Of a stretch of 64,000 nt of DNA, positions 34,690 through 45,617 are shown piece by piece; within the stretch, counting starts at the first letter, position 1; every line of letters starts with the position of its first letter. The stretch is taken from positions 94,552,057-94,616,056 of the forward strand of contig CM028378.1 of the NCBI GenBank assembly GCA_013146195.2, written 5' to 3'. Source of the stretch: Codonopsis lanceolata (Eukaryota; Streptophyta; Magnoliopsida; Asterales; Campanulaceae). Position numbers and translations under genes: made by a program. The notes under the pieces are model-generated. The model was given only the letters and a program-made list of their open reading frames with translations, ran no database searches and was not told the DNA's origin.

Positions 34690-35560
34690 TTTCACTTAGC
34701 GGGCCGAGAGGGAAGCATTACCGACAGATGGCTCAGCGTAGTACCTTTTGAGTTTGTCGAGGTTGAAAGGCTGGACAAGGTCTTCTCCGTCTTGGTTTGT
34801 GAGAAGCACGACACCTCCTGATCGGATCTCCTTAACGATGTATGGTCCCATCCAGGGAGACTTCCATTTTCCCCTAGTATCAACATAACTAGGGGGTTTT
34901 TCTCGAAGCACAAGGTCTCCGACTTGAATATCTCGGCCTTTGACTTTTTTATTGAAAGCTCGGGCGATACGCCTTTGATATGCCCTGTATGCTCCAAGGC
35001 TAGAGGCGCTGCTCATCAATTAGGGCCGCCAGACGCCTTTGACCCACCAATTCGATATATCGCCTTCCATCATCACTCTTAATGATGGAATTTCCACCTC
35101 TATTGGTAGTACCGCCCATGCCATATGCTAGAGAATAAGGGGTAGCCCCAATGGGTGTGCGGATCGACGCATAGCCCCAGAGGGCTAGTGGCAATTTTTC
35201 TCGCCGCCTCTTCCTCAGACGCCCATTTTTCTAATGATGTTCTCGAGAGTTTTATTGGCTGCTTCAACGGCACCATTGGCTTGTGGCCGGTAGGGGGAGG
35301 ATTTGTGTCTCTGGATCTTGAACTCGTCCAGCAGACGGTTCACGTCCCCTTCAAAATGAGAGCCGTTGTCGGAGATGATCTCGAAAGGTACCCCATAGCG
35401 GTATATGATATTGGCCTTAATGAAATCTGACACCTTTCTGCATTTAAGACTTTGTAGGAAGAAGCTTCTACCCACTTTGTGAAGTAATCGACGGCTACCA
35501 AGACATATTCATGGCCATTGATCCCTTCGGTGAATTTGGCCTATGACGCCGATACCCCAT
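34690..35560 (-). pseudogene. Tat-element integrase
   Basis: Element sense from 35560: G-H-E-Y-V-L-V-A-V-D-Y-F-T-K-W-V-E-A (first catalytic Asp, about 35515-35465), then I-I-S-D-N-G-S-H-F (second Asp) and S-S-P-Y-R-P-Q-A-N-G-A-V-E-A-A-N-K-T (catalytic Glu) in 35475-35215. 35194-35000 has R-T-P-I-G-A-T-P-Y-S-L-A-Y-G-M. 35019-34696 is the C-terminal domain: A-R-A-F-N-K-K-V, G-D-L-V-L-R, R-G-K-W-K-S-P-W-M-G-P-Y. All three D-D-E residues are present, but the domain is split over several frames. Confidence 0.9.
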
Positions 35561-36005
35561 GTTGAGAAGGGCCGTGGGCCGTGGAGTTGTATAGACGTGG
35601 GGGCACATGTCGTAGATTGGCAAAGCGCTGACATTTGTCGCAATGTCGCACTCCACCGAATACGCCGCCGAGCGCATCTAATAGTACCCGTCCGAATGAC
35701 TTTCTTTGATAGCATATGGCCGCTCATGTGGGGCCCACAGTACCACCATGTAGTTGATCCATAATTTGCTCGCCTTTAGCCCGATTGACACATAGTAAGT
35801 TGAGGCCTTGATAGTGCCTCTTATACAGCCGCCACCGCCGAGTACGAATCGGGAGGCCCATCTTCTCGTGGAGACTCTTCCCTTTTGTCTAACCTGTGGG
35901 GATAAAGATTCTTCTCGAGCAGATTTAAGATGTCAAGATACCGTGGCTCGTGATCCGCTTGGGTCGCGTTGATTTTGAAACAAGACGGAGTGACCTTCTT
36001 CCCGA

Positions 36006-36812
36006 CTATGAATGGTCGGACTTTAGTTTCGCTGAATCGACTGTGACGCCAGAGTGGCCGTGAGCATCGAATTGATTCCTATCTCGTGTGTAATGGAACG
36101 AGATAGAACCAAATCGGGCGGCGATCGTTATTAGCTTGGCATGATAGAGTTGCAAATGCCGAGGATCCCGGGTCTTCCACCTTCCTTCGACTTGATTTAT
36201 AATCGTGGCCGAGTCTCCGTGAGACTTCGAGATCTTTAGCTCCCCTTTGAGAGCTTCTTCTAGGCCAAGAATACAAAGCTTCATACTCCGCCGTATTATT
36301 TGAACATTCGAACTCCAACCTTATGGCCACCGAGTATGAGAGTCACAGGATCGATTAACAAGATTCCTATGCCAAAGCCTCTTTGTTTGCGGTCCAAAGA
36401 ACATTTGCCAACAGTGTCCCGTCGGATTTCCGTGATACCTTCGTCTGGGAAACCGGCTCGCTTGCATCTTCGGCCTTCGTGAGGTAGATCGCCTAAGTGG
36501 TCCGCAATGACGCCTCCCTTTGATAGACTTGAGAGTGACATAGGTTATGTCAAACTCATTTAGAAGAAAAGACCACTTGGCTAGTCTGGCCGGATGCTGA
36601 TGGCTTACCGAAGATGTATTTGATAGGGTCCATCCCGATATGAGCTTGATGGACCTTCCTCGAGATAGGTTTTGAGCCTCCGAGTGGCCCGCACTAGGCC
36701 GGTGCAGCCTTTTTTCCAAGGCCGAATAGTTTAGCTCGCTTCCTTGTAGCTTCCTACTTATGAAATATATGGCGTTTTCAATGTAGGAATTTTCTTTCTC
36801 TCGGGCGAGCAT
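36006..36812 (-). pseudogene. Tat-element tandem RNase H domains
   Basis: Two RNase H-like modules lie in series. The first (36812 to about 36500) has N-A-I-Y-F-I-S-R-K-L-Q-G-S-E-L-N-Y-S-A-L-E-K and L-A-K-W-S-F-L-L-N-E-F-D-I-T-Y-V, the RT-linked domain. The second (about 36330-36020, over two frames) has R-L-E-F-E-C-S-N-N-T-A-E-Y-E-A-L, then S-H-G-D-S-A-T-I-I-N-Q-V-E-G-R-W-K-T. This is the extra, archaeal-like RNase H known from the Tat lineage. Frameshifts interrupt both. Confidence 0.85.
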
Positions 36813-36948
36813 AGCCCCTACCGAGGTGTCTCGTGACGGTTAAGTATATGAGGAGAGGTTTATGTGTATGAGGTGGAGCTAGCACGGGGATTGGTAAGGT
36901 AGGCTTTTATTTTCTCAAGGCTAGCCGGCACTTCGGCCCCGCACTTGA

Positions 36949-37912
36949 TCAAGATTCTTTTGAGGAGTTTAAAGAGGGCTCACAGTGGTAGTCACCGTCT
37001 GATGAAACGGCCGATGTATCGCAACCGCCTAGGAAGCCTTTTACTTCAGTGGAGAGTTTTCGGCCGTGGCATTTCCAGATGGCTTTGATTTTGCCGGCTC
37101 GATCTCGATGCCTTGCTCGCTTACTAGAAATCCTGTGACTTTGCCTCTCGTAACCCCGAATGTGCATTTGAATGTGCATTTGGTGGGGTAAGCTTCATCC
37201 GGTGCTTTCTCGAGTCTTTCAAGAACTTCGAGATCTTTAATGTGAGCACCATAGGCGCCGCTGAATGCACGATCATATCATCGACATAGACCTCCATCTC
37301 TTTGTGGATCATGTCATGGAAGAGGTGGTGGCAGCCCTCCGTAAGTGGCTCCGCATTCTTTAGTCCGAATGGCATGACAAGAGTAACAAGAAGTCCCCAA
37401 GGAGTAGTGAATGAGGTCTTCTCCCGGTCTTCGCCGCCATTTTGATTTGGTTGTAGCCCAAAGATGCCGCCGATTTAAGGATCGACTTTGTGAGTCGCGA
37501 CGGCATCTACCACAATATCAATGTTGGGCAAGGGGGAAGTCATCTGGGCGACGCTTGTTGAGGTCGCGAAGTCTACACAGATTCTCGACTTTCCCGCTGG
37601 GCTTGGGAACGGTCACTATATTGACGCCTGTGTCGGGTATTCAACTACCCGATGAAGTTGACGCCAAATGCTTCATGATTTCTTCTTTGACTTGTAGTGA
37701 CCATTCTCGCTTGATGCGGCGGAGCTTTTGTTTGATCGGGCGAGCATCCTGGCATGTGGGAATCCGTGCTCGACTATAGCCGGATCTAGGCCGCATATCT
37801 TCATAGGACCAGCAAAGATGTCTACGAACTCTTTGAGGAGATCAATAAGTGCCTTTCTTTCTCGACCTTGGAGGTAACGCCGATTCTCGATTTCTTTGAT
37901 TTCATTGTCCAA
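36949..37912 (-). pseudogene. Tat-element reverse transcriptase
   Basis: Upstream piece (37912-37673): L-L-K-E-F-V-D-I-F-A and G-L-D-P-A-I-V-E-H, the entry to Tat RT. The core (37375-37124) has M-P-F-G-L-K-N-A, L-F-H-D-M-I-H-K-E-M-E-V and an intact Y-V-D-D-M-I catalytic motif (codons at 37288-37277). The later part is in other frames down to 36949. The frame breaks repeatedly, so no enzyme is made. Confidence 0.88.
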
Positions 37913-38427
37913 ATTTCAAAGTTGATAGTGGATGTGTCTTCAAGATTTGCCGATGAATGGCTTTGCTCTCGGTACTGACCGACTTTGCAAGCTCAAGTAG
38001 ATAATTTTTATCTTTGGGTCCATTTTATTAAATGACTCATTATCATAATTATTATTATTTAATGCGCTCTTTTAAATTAGGTGCAACTAAGGAATAAGCA
38101 AAGACATCCATATTATTATTAAAAGCACATTGTATGTGGTTATTACATTGTTGAGGACCCGGGGTTTGAGATCCTCAATTATAGGTAGCGGATTGGTAGA
38201 TGACCAACTGCAAAGCTAGGAAAAGGATCGGGATAGTATATCCGAAGCGGTCTACTGTGTCCGCGGTGTCGAGCGGACCGAGTGGTGTACCAATTCTCGC
38301 AGAGGCTTATTAGAAATAGACTCGAACTCGCCAGGAGCTTTTCATAATCGTGCCTCCGCCTATCATACCCGTAAAGTCGCCTCCTAGACCGTCATCATCT
38401 AGCAGGCCAAAGCATAATCATCTTGGT

Positions 38428-39420
38428 CTATAGACCAAGCATTTTCAATGGTGACAGCCTTATAATTGGTGCTACTGGGCCGTGGTAACCTTGCTTCCAT
38501 ATCATCCGAGATAATGCCGACATCATCAAAGACTTCCCAACCAGTGGCATCTTTTCCCATTCTCGTCTATCCAGGTTCAGAAACATAAGATAGGCTTCAA
38601 TCTCCCCTTTCGCATAAAAATAACCATTTAAGGTTTTTCGATAGGTGAGAGGGGGATATTCATAAGGAAGCTTTTTCATTTCTCGCCTTTCTTTCTTACG
38701 CCTCGCTTCATGACTGCGGCTACTTCACTGAGTAGGCGTGTATCCTAGACCGAAAGGAGGGATACATTCCTTAAGTTCATCTTGGACTAAATTAACTAGC
38801 CCTTGCCGATTTCCGCCGAGACCTAGACCAGCATATAATTCATTTTTCCTAACATGTTTAAAGGGACCATGTTTCCTAGGAAGTAACTTTCTTACCAATG
38901 ATGTCGGCTTCTACCATATTCAATGGCGTTGACCACGCTTGGGATAACCTCAAAGCCACCGAGGAAAATACCGTTGTCTTCATGTTCTATCTCGAGGATT
39001 GGGATATCCTCGCTTCCTTATTCTCCACGATCTTGTCGGCCGTAATAATTACTATGTGATCATCGTGGATGAATTTGACACGCCGGTGTAATGAAGAGGC
39101 TACCCCTTTACCCCATGAATCCAAGGGCGCCCCAACAACAAAGCTAAAGGTGGCCGGTATATCCGTGACTTGGAACTCAACCGCATGTTTAAGGGCCCAA
39201 CAGCTAACATTAAAGTGACCACCCCCAAGACACATCGATCCGGTGTTGTCGTATGCCTTAACTGCTCTGCGAGGAAGGAGTGAGTTCTCGATATTTTTAT
39301 CCCCGCTTGGCTAGTGTACGGGCAGACATACATTCAAATGAAGACCCATTATCTATCAAAACTCTGGGAACCCGCTTTCTCCAAAATTCCCACAGTTGAT
39401 GTGAAGAGCATCAATGTGGT
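38428..39420 (-). pseudogene. Tat-element protease and linker to RT
   Basis: The retropepsin active-site block V-L-I-D-N-G-S-S is read at about 39362-39325 (D-N-G variant). The downstream protease sequence includes F-Q-V-T-D-I-P-A-T-F, P-W-I-H-G-V-K-G and S-S-L-H-R-R-V-K-F-I (39333-38987, two frames). 38679-38428 is a weakly conserved linker (Y-P-P-L-T-Y-R, E-W-E-K-M-P-L-V-G-K). Protease followed by RT confirms the Gypsy order. Confidence 0.8.
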
Positions 39421-39959
39421 TAGTTCCTTCCTCGGTGTCTAGATCGGTAAACATTATTACGCTCCCGAAATGAATGTTCCCGATCATCCGAGTGAGCTCA
39501 TGGGGGAGGTTTCAATAGAACGACCGCTCGGCTTAGTGACTTAGCCTTGTATCACTGGGTCTTGAAGCACACAAGAAGCCCCTGATGGAAATGTTGGCCT
39601 CGAGTTTTCTTCATCTCGAGCTAATAAAGGAATCTTCCACCGCTTTTAGCCCCAAGATTCTGTTACTTGATCTTTTCCGCAGTGGTCACCTCTTTCGTGG
39701 TTTGGCCGGTAGGCTCGCGATCGGGTAAGGTGGCTAACATCTCCACCAACCCAAGTGGCTTTTTCAATGTTACAGTGTTTTTGGCTACCAAGGATGGTGT
39801 CCCAAGAGAGCATATTACGCTAAGCTCTTTATGGATAAGGGTGGAGGAATAGGAATGAGGATATATGGAAGTGGGTGTTTATTTATTTCAAACTTGGGCA
39901 CGAAGGGTTTTCATCAACCTCAATCATATTGATTTGAGGTAGAGGGTTATTGACTACAT

Positions 39960-40311
39960 TTGGTCTGGTGGAGGTTTTTCAATAACCTTGTCATCTATTA
40001 GGTCCTCGATAGCATTTTTGAGGGTGTAACATTTGTCGGTGAGGTGACCACGGAGCGATGATATTCACAAGATCGGGCATGGTTCCAAGTCCTCGGCAGG
40101 GGTCGTGGCTTATAATTTTCCAATGGCTTCAACACTGTGGCCATTAGCCCCCGCAATATCACGCAGTGGGAGCTTGTAGTTCATCAAAATGCCGCTACTC
40201 CCTCTGCTCGACAAGTTTCGACGGCCATTATTTGCTCCCATCGTATTGGATGCAACCCGCTCGACCCATAATACCATGGAACAGAGCTATAATTTTGGGT
40301 AGAAATGGGTT
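39960..40311 (-). pseudogene. Tat-element gag C-terminal fragment
   Basis: Element-sense T-L-K-N-A-I-E-D-L-I-D-D-K-V-I-E-K-P-P-P (about 40040-39970) is the usual end of plant Tat gag. N-Y-S-S-V-P-W-Y-Y near 40290-40260 is the segment that follows it toward the protease. The orientation of the pieces is mixed by frame changes. It runs into the N gap. Confidence 0.65.
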
Positions 40312-40411
40312 NNNNNNNNNNNNNNNNNNNNNNNNNNNNNNNNNNNNNNNNNNNNNNNNNNNNNNNNNNNNNNNNNNNNNNNNNNNNNNNNNNNNNNNNN
40401 NNNNNNNNNNN
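40312..40411. other. assembly gap, 100 N
   Basis: Exactly 100 N. Left is minus-strand Tat gag; right is plus-strand Sire-type Copia. The sides do not belong to one element, so the gap hides at least two element ends. Confidence 0.99.
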
Positions 40412-41800
40412 TTGTGAGCAAGCTAACATATGCTTAATAGCTCATGATTCGGAGTCCCACCTATGACTCTGAACATGAAGTCGAAGTCTCACCTAGTCCC
40501 TTGGATAAAAGTGAGATCAACGTGAAAACTTCGTAAGGAAGAACTTCTCAAGGATAATCAAGATATGCTTGAAGAGTTCAATTCCTTTAGAGTAGCCTAT
40601 GTAAAACTCGCCAAGAAGCTGTGAGAAACTACTGGAGAAATCTCGATGGCGACTAAGATTCAAACTCTCAATAGTATCAACAAGAAAGTATCAAGCTCAA
40701 AGGAGAAAACAAATTCCTTTGTGACAAAATCGAATGTCTCATTAAGCACGTCAAAGGACTTGACACAGGAAAATTGTCTTGCAAAGACAATTGACTCCTA
40801 AACGACTCGAGGATACCTTGAAGAAATCCTTTCAAGCCAAAAATCATGTAAAGATAAATCGACATAGGATATTACGATGAGCCCGATATGACATTCCATC
40901 ACGAGAGAAAGGTGAATCCTCGAGGCGCTAATGATATCTCCTTAAGCAGGCGTTCGGAAGCAAGGGAAACAAGGCCTTGGTTATTCAAGTGTTCCTTATG
41001 TTTACCTAAGGCTCGAAAGGAAAGCAAGATCCTGCCAGGATGAGAAGCTTTGAGAAAATAGCGGTAGAAACTAAAGTCAGCCGTGACAACTACTGCTAAG
41101 GCAAAGTCTGGCTGGCGGTAGACCTCTAAATCTCTACCGGTGACTATCAAGTTTGTCTATGAAGCAAGGCACATGTACTGTTGAAAGTAAACTTAAAGGT
41201 ATTCTACCAAATCCTCTAAGGGTTATCAACAGACAAGCCAAAGCTAAGTGCAGGTGGTAACATACCTAGGAAGATCAAAAGAAACCAATTAAGACTCTAC
41301 CGTCGACAATGACAAACAAAATTTGAACCAGGATGGTACATTTAAGAAAAGGATAATCACAATCACTCTTCACTAAAGCCAACAGTTCTCTATGGAACTT
41401 CCATTTATGTCATTCTTGCAATTGCTGAGCCATCGGCCCCGAATGCTGCTAAGGTTCACTCCAAAATCGAGAGACCTAGTTCTCTCAAGGTTAGCAGGTA
41501 TGGGTTCCAAGGTTGCTAATCCTTAGGACCCAAAAAGAAAATAAAGGGACCTTGTTGCTTTAAATCTTTTAGGTATGCTTCATGGCTATAGATTCGAGAA
41601 GAATAAAGACATCAGTACACAGACGGTGGCTGCTCAAAGACACATGACAAGCAGTCTACTCTCGGATATAGGCTGAAGCCAAAGGTCCCATAGTTATTTT
41701 CGGAGACAATGCAAGAGGAAAACAATTGGGTATGGCTCAATCACTAGAGGAAGTCTCTCCATCAACAAAGTTTCTCTAGAAGGCGGCTTAAAGCATAATC
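40412..41800 (+). pseudogene. element E gag/linker region, badly decayed
   Basis: Fragments such as C-L-I-A-H-D-S-E at the gap edge recall the Sire gag-protease linker. No frame stays open for more than about 60 codons. Placed only by context, between the gap and the pre-integrase domain. Confidence 0.5.
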
Positions 41801-41818
41801 TTACTTGAGCATATCCCA

Positions 41819-42660
41819 GTGCGACAAAGGATTAATACGCCAATTCAACTCCAACCGTGCCTCATCAAAGATCGTGAATCTGCTCTACAATCTTGGCCGG
41901 CAATAGACAAGGAAAGCGTCTATGTAGTGGACTTAAATCTTCTAGGGAGATTCTCTAGCCTTTGCCTAGTTGCTAACAACGTTCGTGACAACGGTTGGCT
42001 ATGGCACAAGCGTCTCGATCACCTCGACTTCAAGCACCTCTCCAAGCTCTCCAAAGATGGGCTTGTCGAGGTCTACCTACGGTGTCTGCCCGACCATGAC
42101 GAGAAGTTGTAAAGCTTGCCAATTAGGAAAACTTTCCAAGTCTTCCTTCAAAAGAAAGTATGTCATGTCAACAAAGCAGGACCTCTTCATTTACGCATAT
42201 GGATCTCTTTGGACCAATCACTACGGTCGATTTCGGGAGACAAGTACACACTTGTAGTAGTTGGCGACTACTCTAGGTTCACATGGATCGAAACAATGAC
42301 TTCGAAAGATGAGACATATGATCTAGTCACCGCTCTTTTGAGGAAGACTTCAAACCCAGCTTGAAGACATTAGTGACATAAGATCGGACAATGGCAGAAT
42401 TCAAGAACAACGGTGTAGAAAGATATTGTGATGACCACGGGATCGGCCACAACTTCTCTTGCTTGGAACTCCTCAACAAAATGGTGTAGGCTGAGCGGAA
42501 AAACAAAACAACGATTGAGCGGCAAGAACTATCTTGGCGAGAAGCAAAACTTCAAAGTACTTCTAGGCGGAAGCCAATCAACTCTGCATGTTTTACCGAG
42601 AGATCCACAGTAAACAAGTTTCATAACAAAACTCCATATGAAATATGGAGAGGAAGAAGC
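41819..42660 (+). pseudogene. element E pre-integrase and integrase
   Basis: L-W-H-K-R-L-D-H-L-D-F-K-H-L-S-K-L-S-K-D-G-L-V (pre-integrase; W-H at about 42000), C-K-A-C-Q-L-G-K-L-S-K-S-S-F-K-R-K (zinc-binding end) and V-V-V-G-D-Y-S-R-F-T-W (42245-42290; first catalytic Asp preserved in context). At 42490-42600 frames shift every few dozen bases. Confidence 0.8.
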
Positions 42661-43379
42661 CCAAACATAGGATTTTTTAAAATCTTGGTGTAAATGTTTT
42701 ATTCTTTATAATGGAAAAGAATATAGAGAAAATTTGATGCAAAATCAGGAGCGAAGGAATTTTTAGGGGTATTCCAAACACTTCAAAAGCATTTCGCATT
42801 TTCGGTAAAACTCATTTGAAAATTTTAGAATACGTGCATGTTACTTTTGATGAATATGACTTGTTAGAGCCTAGAAAGGCTCAGAATGTTGCTAATGATT
42901 ACGATAATGATGAGGCAGTACAAATACATCATCTACTTCCACTCCTCTTGAGAATCCTACAGTGCGAGACCCTTCGTTCCGCTAACCCTTCAGCGGACTT
43001 CAACTCTGCCGCGGTACCGGTTCAACTCTTACGTTGACCCAGGAACCTATCTCTTACATTGTTTTACCCCAAACACCTTTGCAGATCACTCATCCCTCTT
43101 GTTCACGAGAGAAATGAAGGTTTAGAAGATCTATCTCTTCGAACAGTTTTGGTGAATCTCCTTCTCAACCTACTCCGGAATTCTTAAGGGAAGAACCCAC
43201 AGTGATCTTCCTCCAACCATTATTGAAACAAAGAGATCATCCTATTTCTCAAATCATTGGTGATCTCAACTCGAGGAGTTCAAATGCGCGAGGAATAGAG
43301 TTCGAAATGAGACTATGTTTGCATTTGCATTCGTATCGAAATCGAGCCAAAGAAGATTGATGAAGCTATTGTAGATCAT

Positions 43380-44025
43380 AAGCGGATTGAAGCTATGCAA
43401 GAAGAGCTGAACCGGTTTGAAAGATGCAAAGTGTGGAGCTTAGTTCAAAGGGACCATCCGATTATCGGCACCAAATGGGTTTCTGAAACAAAGAGATGAA
43501 GATGGGAGCGTCACGAAACAAAGCTAGATTGGTTGCTCAAGGCTACCGGCAGGGAAGAAGGGATTGACTTCGATGAAACATTTGCTCTGTTGCTAGGATT
43601 AGAAGCAATCGAGACTCTTTCTAGCCTATGCTTCGTTCATGGACTTCAAAGTTTATCGGATGGGCGTGAAGAGTGCCTTTACGAATGGTGATCTTCAAGA
43701 AGCGGTATACGTTGAACAACCACCGAGGATTTGTCATTCAAGACAAAGCTGGATCATGTCTACCGACTCAAGAAAGCACTCTATGGCCTAAAGCAAGCTC
43801 CCGAGGCTTGGTATGAAACTCTATCCAAGTTCTTAATAGAACAAGGATTCGTGAGAGGAAGAATAGACACAACTCTGTTCATCCTCAAGCACAAAGGTCA
43901 TTCTCTTACGGTACAAATCTATGTGGGCGACATCATCTTTGGATCAACTAACCAAAGCTTTTGTGCAAGAGATTCGAGAAGGCGATGCAAAGCAAGTTCG
44001 AGATGAGTATGATGGGAGAACTTAC
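43380..44025 (+). pseudogene. element E reverse transcriptase
   Basis: From I-E-A-M-Q-E-E-L-N-R-F and I-I-G-T-K-W-V to a 92-codon open piece (43731-44006) with Y-R-L-K-K-A-L-Y-G-L-K-Q-A-P-E-A-W-Y. The catalytic motif reads Y-V-G-D (43920-43931) instead of Y-V-D-D, losing an essential metal-binding Asp. Copia RT is otherwise plain. Earlier parts lie in other frames. Confidence 0.85.
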
Positions 44026-44189
44026 CTACTTTCTAGGACTCAGATTCAACGGACTTAGGCGGAATCTTCATCGACCAAACCAAATATGCAAAGGAACTCA
44101 TCAAGAAATTTGGTCTTGATTCGGCAAAAGGATTTGAGACTCCAATGTCTACCGGCGCCATCTTGATAAAGATGAAAAGGGAAAGCAAG

Positions 44190-44880
44190 AGAACATGACC
44201 AAGTGCAGAGGAATCATAGGTTCACTTCTTTACCTTCTTGCTAGTAGACGACATTATGTTCTTTGTTTTTGTGTTTGTGCAAGATTTCGAGGCAGATCGA
44301 AAGGAATCACATTTGCTTGCGCCAAGCGTATCATCGGAGATATGTTTCAACAACAACAAATCTAGGCATACGGTATTCCAAATGCAACAACTTCGATCTA
44401 GTTGGATACTCGGATGCAGATTATGCGACTTGCAAAGTGAGCAAAGAAGCACCGTGGTGGGACTTGTCAATTTCTTGGAAATAGACTTGTCTCATGGTCA
44501 TGCAAGAAACAAGGATCGGTTGCAAACTCCACCACGAGGCGAGAATAATATATTGTCGCCAGGTTGTTGCTCTCATTATGGATGAAGCAACAACTAGTGG
44601 ACTACAACATCAAGACCGCAAATTGCAAATTGTCCAATTATGTGTGACAACACCTCGGCAATTTCGGTCTCCAAGAATCGATGATGCACTCGAAGACAAA
44701 GCACATTGATATCCGTTATCACTTCCTCAAAGATCATGTGGAGAAAGGTAACATCGATGCGGAATACGTTCCAAGCCGAACATCAATTGGGCGACATACT
44801 CACAAAGCCATTGGATGCCACCAGGTTTGCTTATTTAAGGAGAAATCTTGGTATGATTGATCCTACAGCTTAATCTCAAT
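44190..44880 (+). pseudogene. element E RNase H
   Basis: Frame-broken Copia RNase H: C-R-G-I-I-G-S-L-L-Y-L, then Y-S-D-A-D-Y-A-T-C-K, and near 44700 K-H-I-D-I-R-Y-H-F-L-K-D-H-V-E-K-G-N-I-D-A-E-Y-V-P-S, ending with the usual L-T-K-P-L-like tail and a stop near 44870. Confidence 0.8.
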
Positions 44881-45617
44881 ATATTATAGCTTTTCTTTCA
44901 TACCGGTAGACTTAGTTTTATACTTACCGGAAGACGTCATTTTCCCTTTAGCGGAAGACTTAAAGGTCAGTATATCTACTTAATCTATTTTAGCTAAAAA
45001 GGTTTTCTAAAACAAAAGGGGATCAAGCGTAAAAAAAAATTTACTTAGAAAATGTCTTAAGTTCCCGCTTTTTGGGCCAATTTTTTTTTCTTTAAATAGC
45101 CCTTGAACCGCCCATTCCAAAACTTTACGAAACCCCTTTGTCTAAATATTTCTCTCTCTATTCAAACCCTCTCTCTACAACCGCTCTCTCCATCTCCAAA
45201 TTCTTTGTTTCTTGTTTCTTTCTCATCTCAAAGAACAATGGTATGCTCTTCTCTACTCTACTACTTGTTATTCATTGTTTCTCGCTCAAGATTTCATCTT
45301 TTAAGATAATTGTTATGGAATACAAAAGGTCGCCAGATCCGGCAAGATCCGCCATTGTTGTTCTTCAAAACCTAGAAACTAACAGTCTTCTATATGCTTT
45401 GAATACTTATTCTTTTAAGAAATCATCTGTTAAATGGTTTTCTGGTTTGCTTAAACTGAAACATTCAAGGGTTTCAAGTTTTCTTTTCAAAACTTCGATT
45501 AATTTCAGAAAAACTTGAAATCGTTGTTTGTCTATCGTTTGAGGTAAAAAGCCCTAATTTCTGATTGCATTCTTTCAGGTAAAATCCTAAAAATCCAAGC
45601 GAAACAGCAGGAAGGAG
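44881..45617 (+). promoter_or_regulatory. spacer before the third ORF, with promoter-like features
   Basis: Noncoding between RNase H and ORF3. It has a TATA-like TTTAAATAGCCC (45092-45103), then a CT-rich leader (TTTCTCTCTCTATTC) and an ATG at 45238. A possible splice acceptor TTCTTTCAG lies near 45579. These could give ORF3 its own spliced transcript, but nothing here proves it. Confidence 0.35.

Larger units (their letters stand above)
22594..40311 (-). mobile_element. Ty3/Gypsy element, Tat/Ogre lineage, 5' end lost in gap
   Basis: In element sense (right to left): gag tail, protease, RT, RNase H, a second RNase H, integrase, then ORFs in antisense orientation, a polypurine-like tract and the 3' LTR. 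The duplicated RNase H and the antisense ORFs between pol and the 3' LTR are hallmarks of the Tat lineage (Ogre, Retand). Pol is badly frameshifted. The 5' LTR and most of gag lie in or beyond the N run at 40312. A 2.8-kb solo LTR is nested at 28684-31505. It is possible that two related Tat copies are mixed here, since the antisense region is long. Confidence 0.75.
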
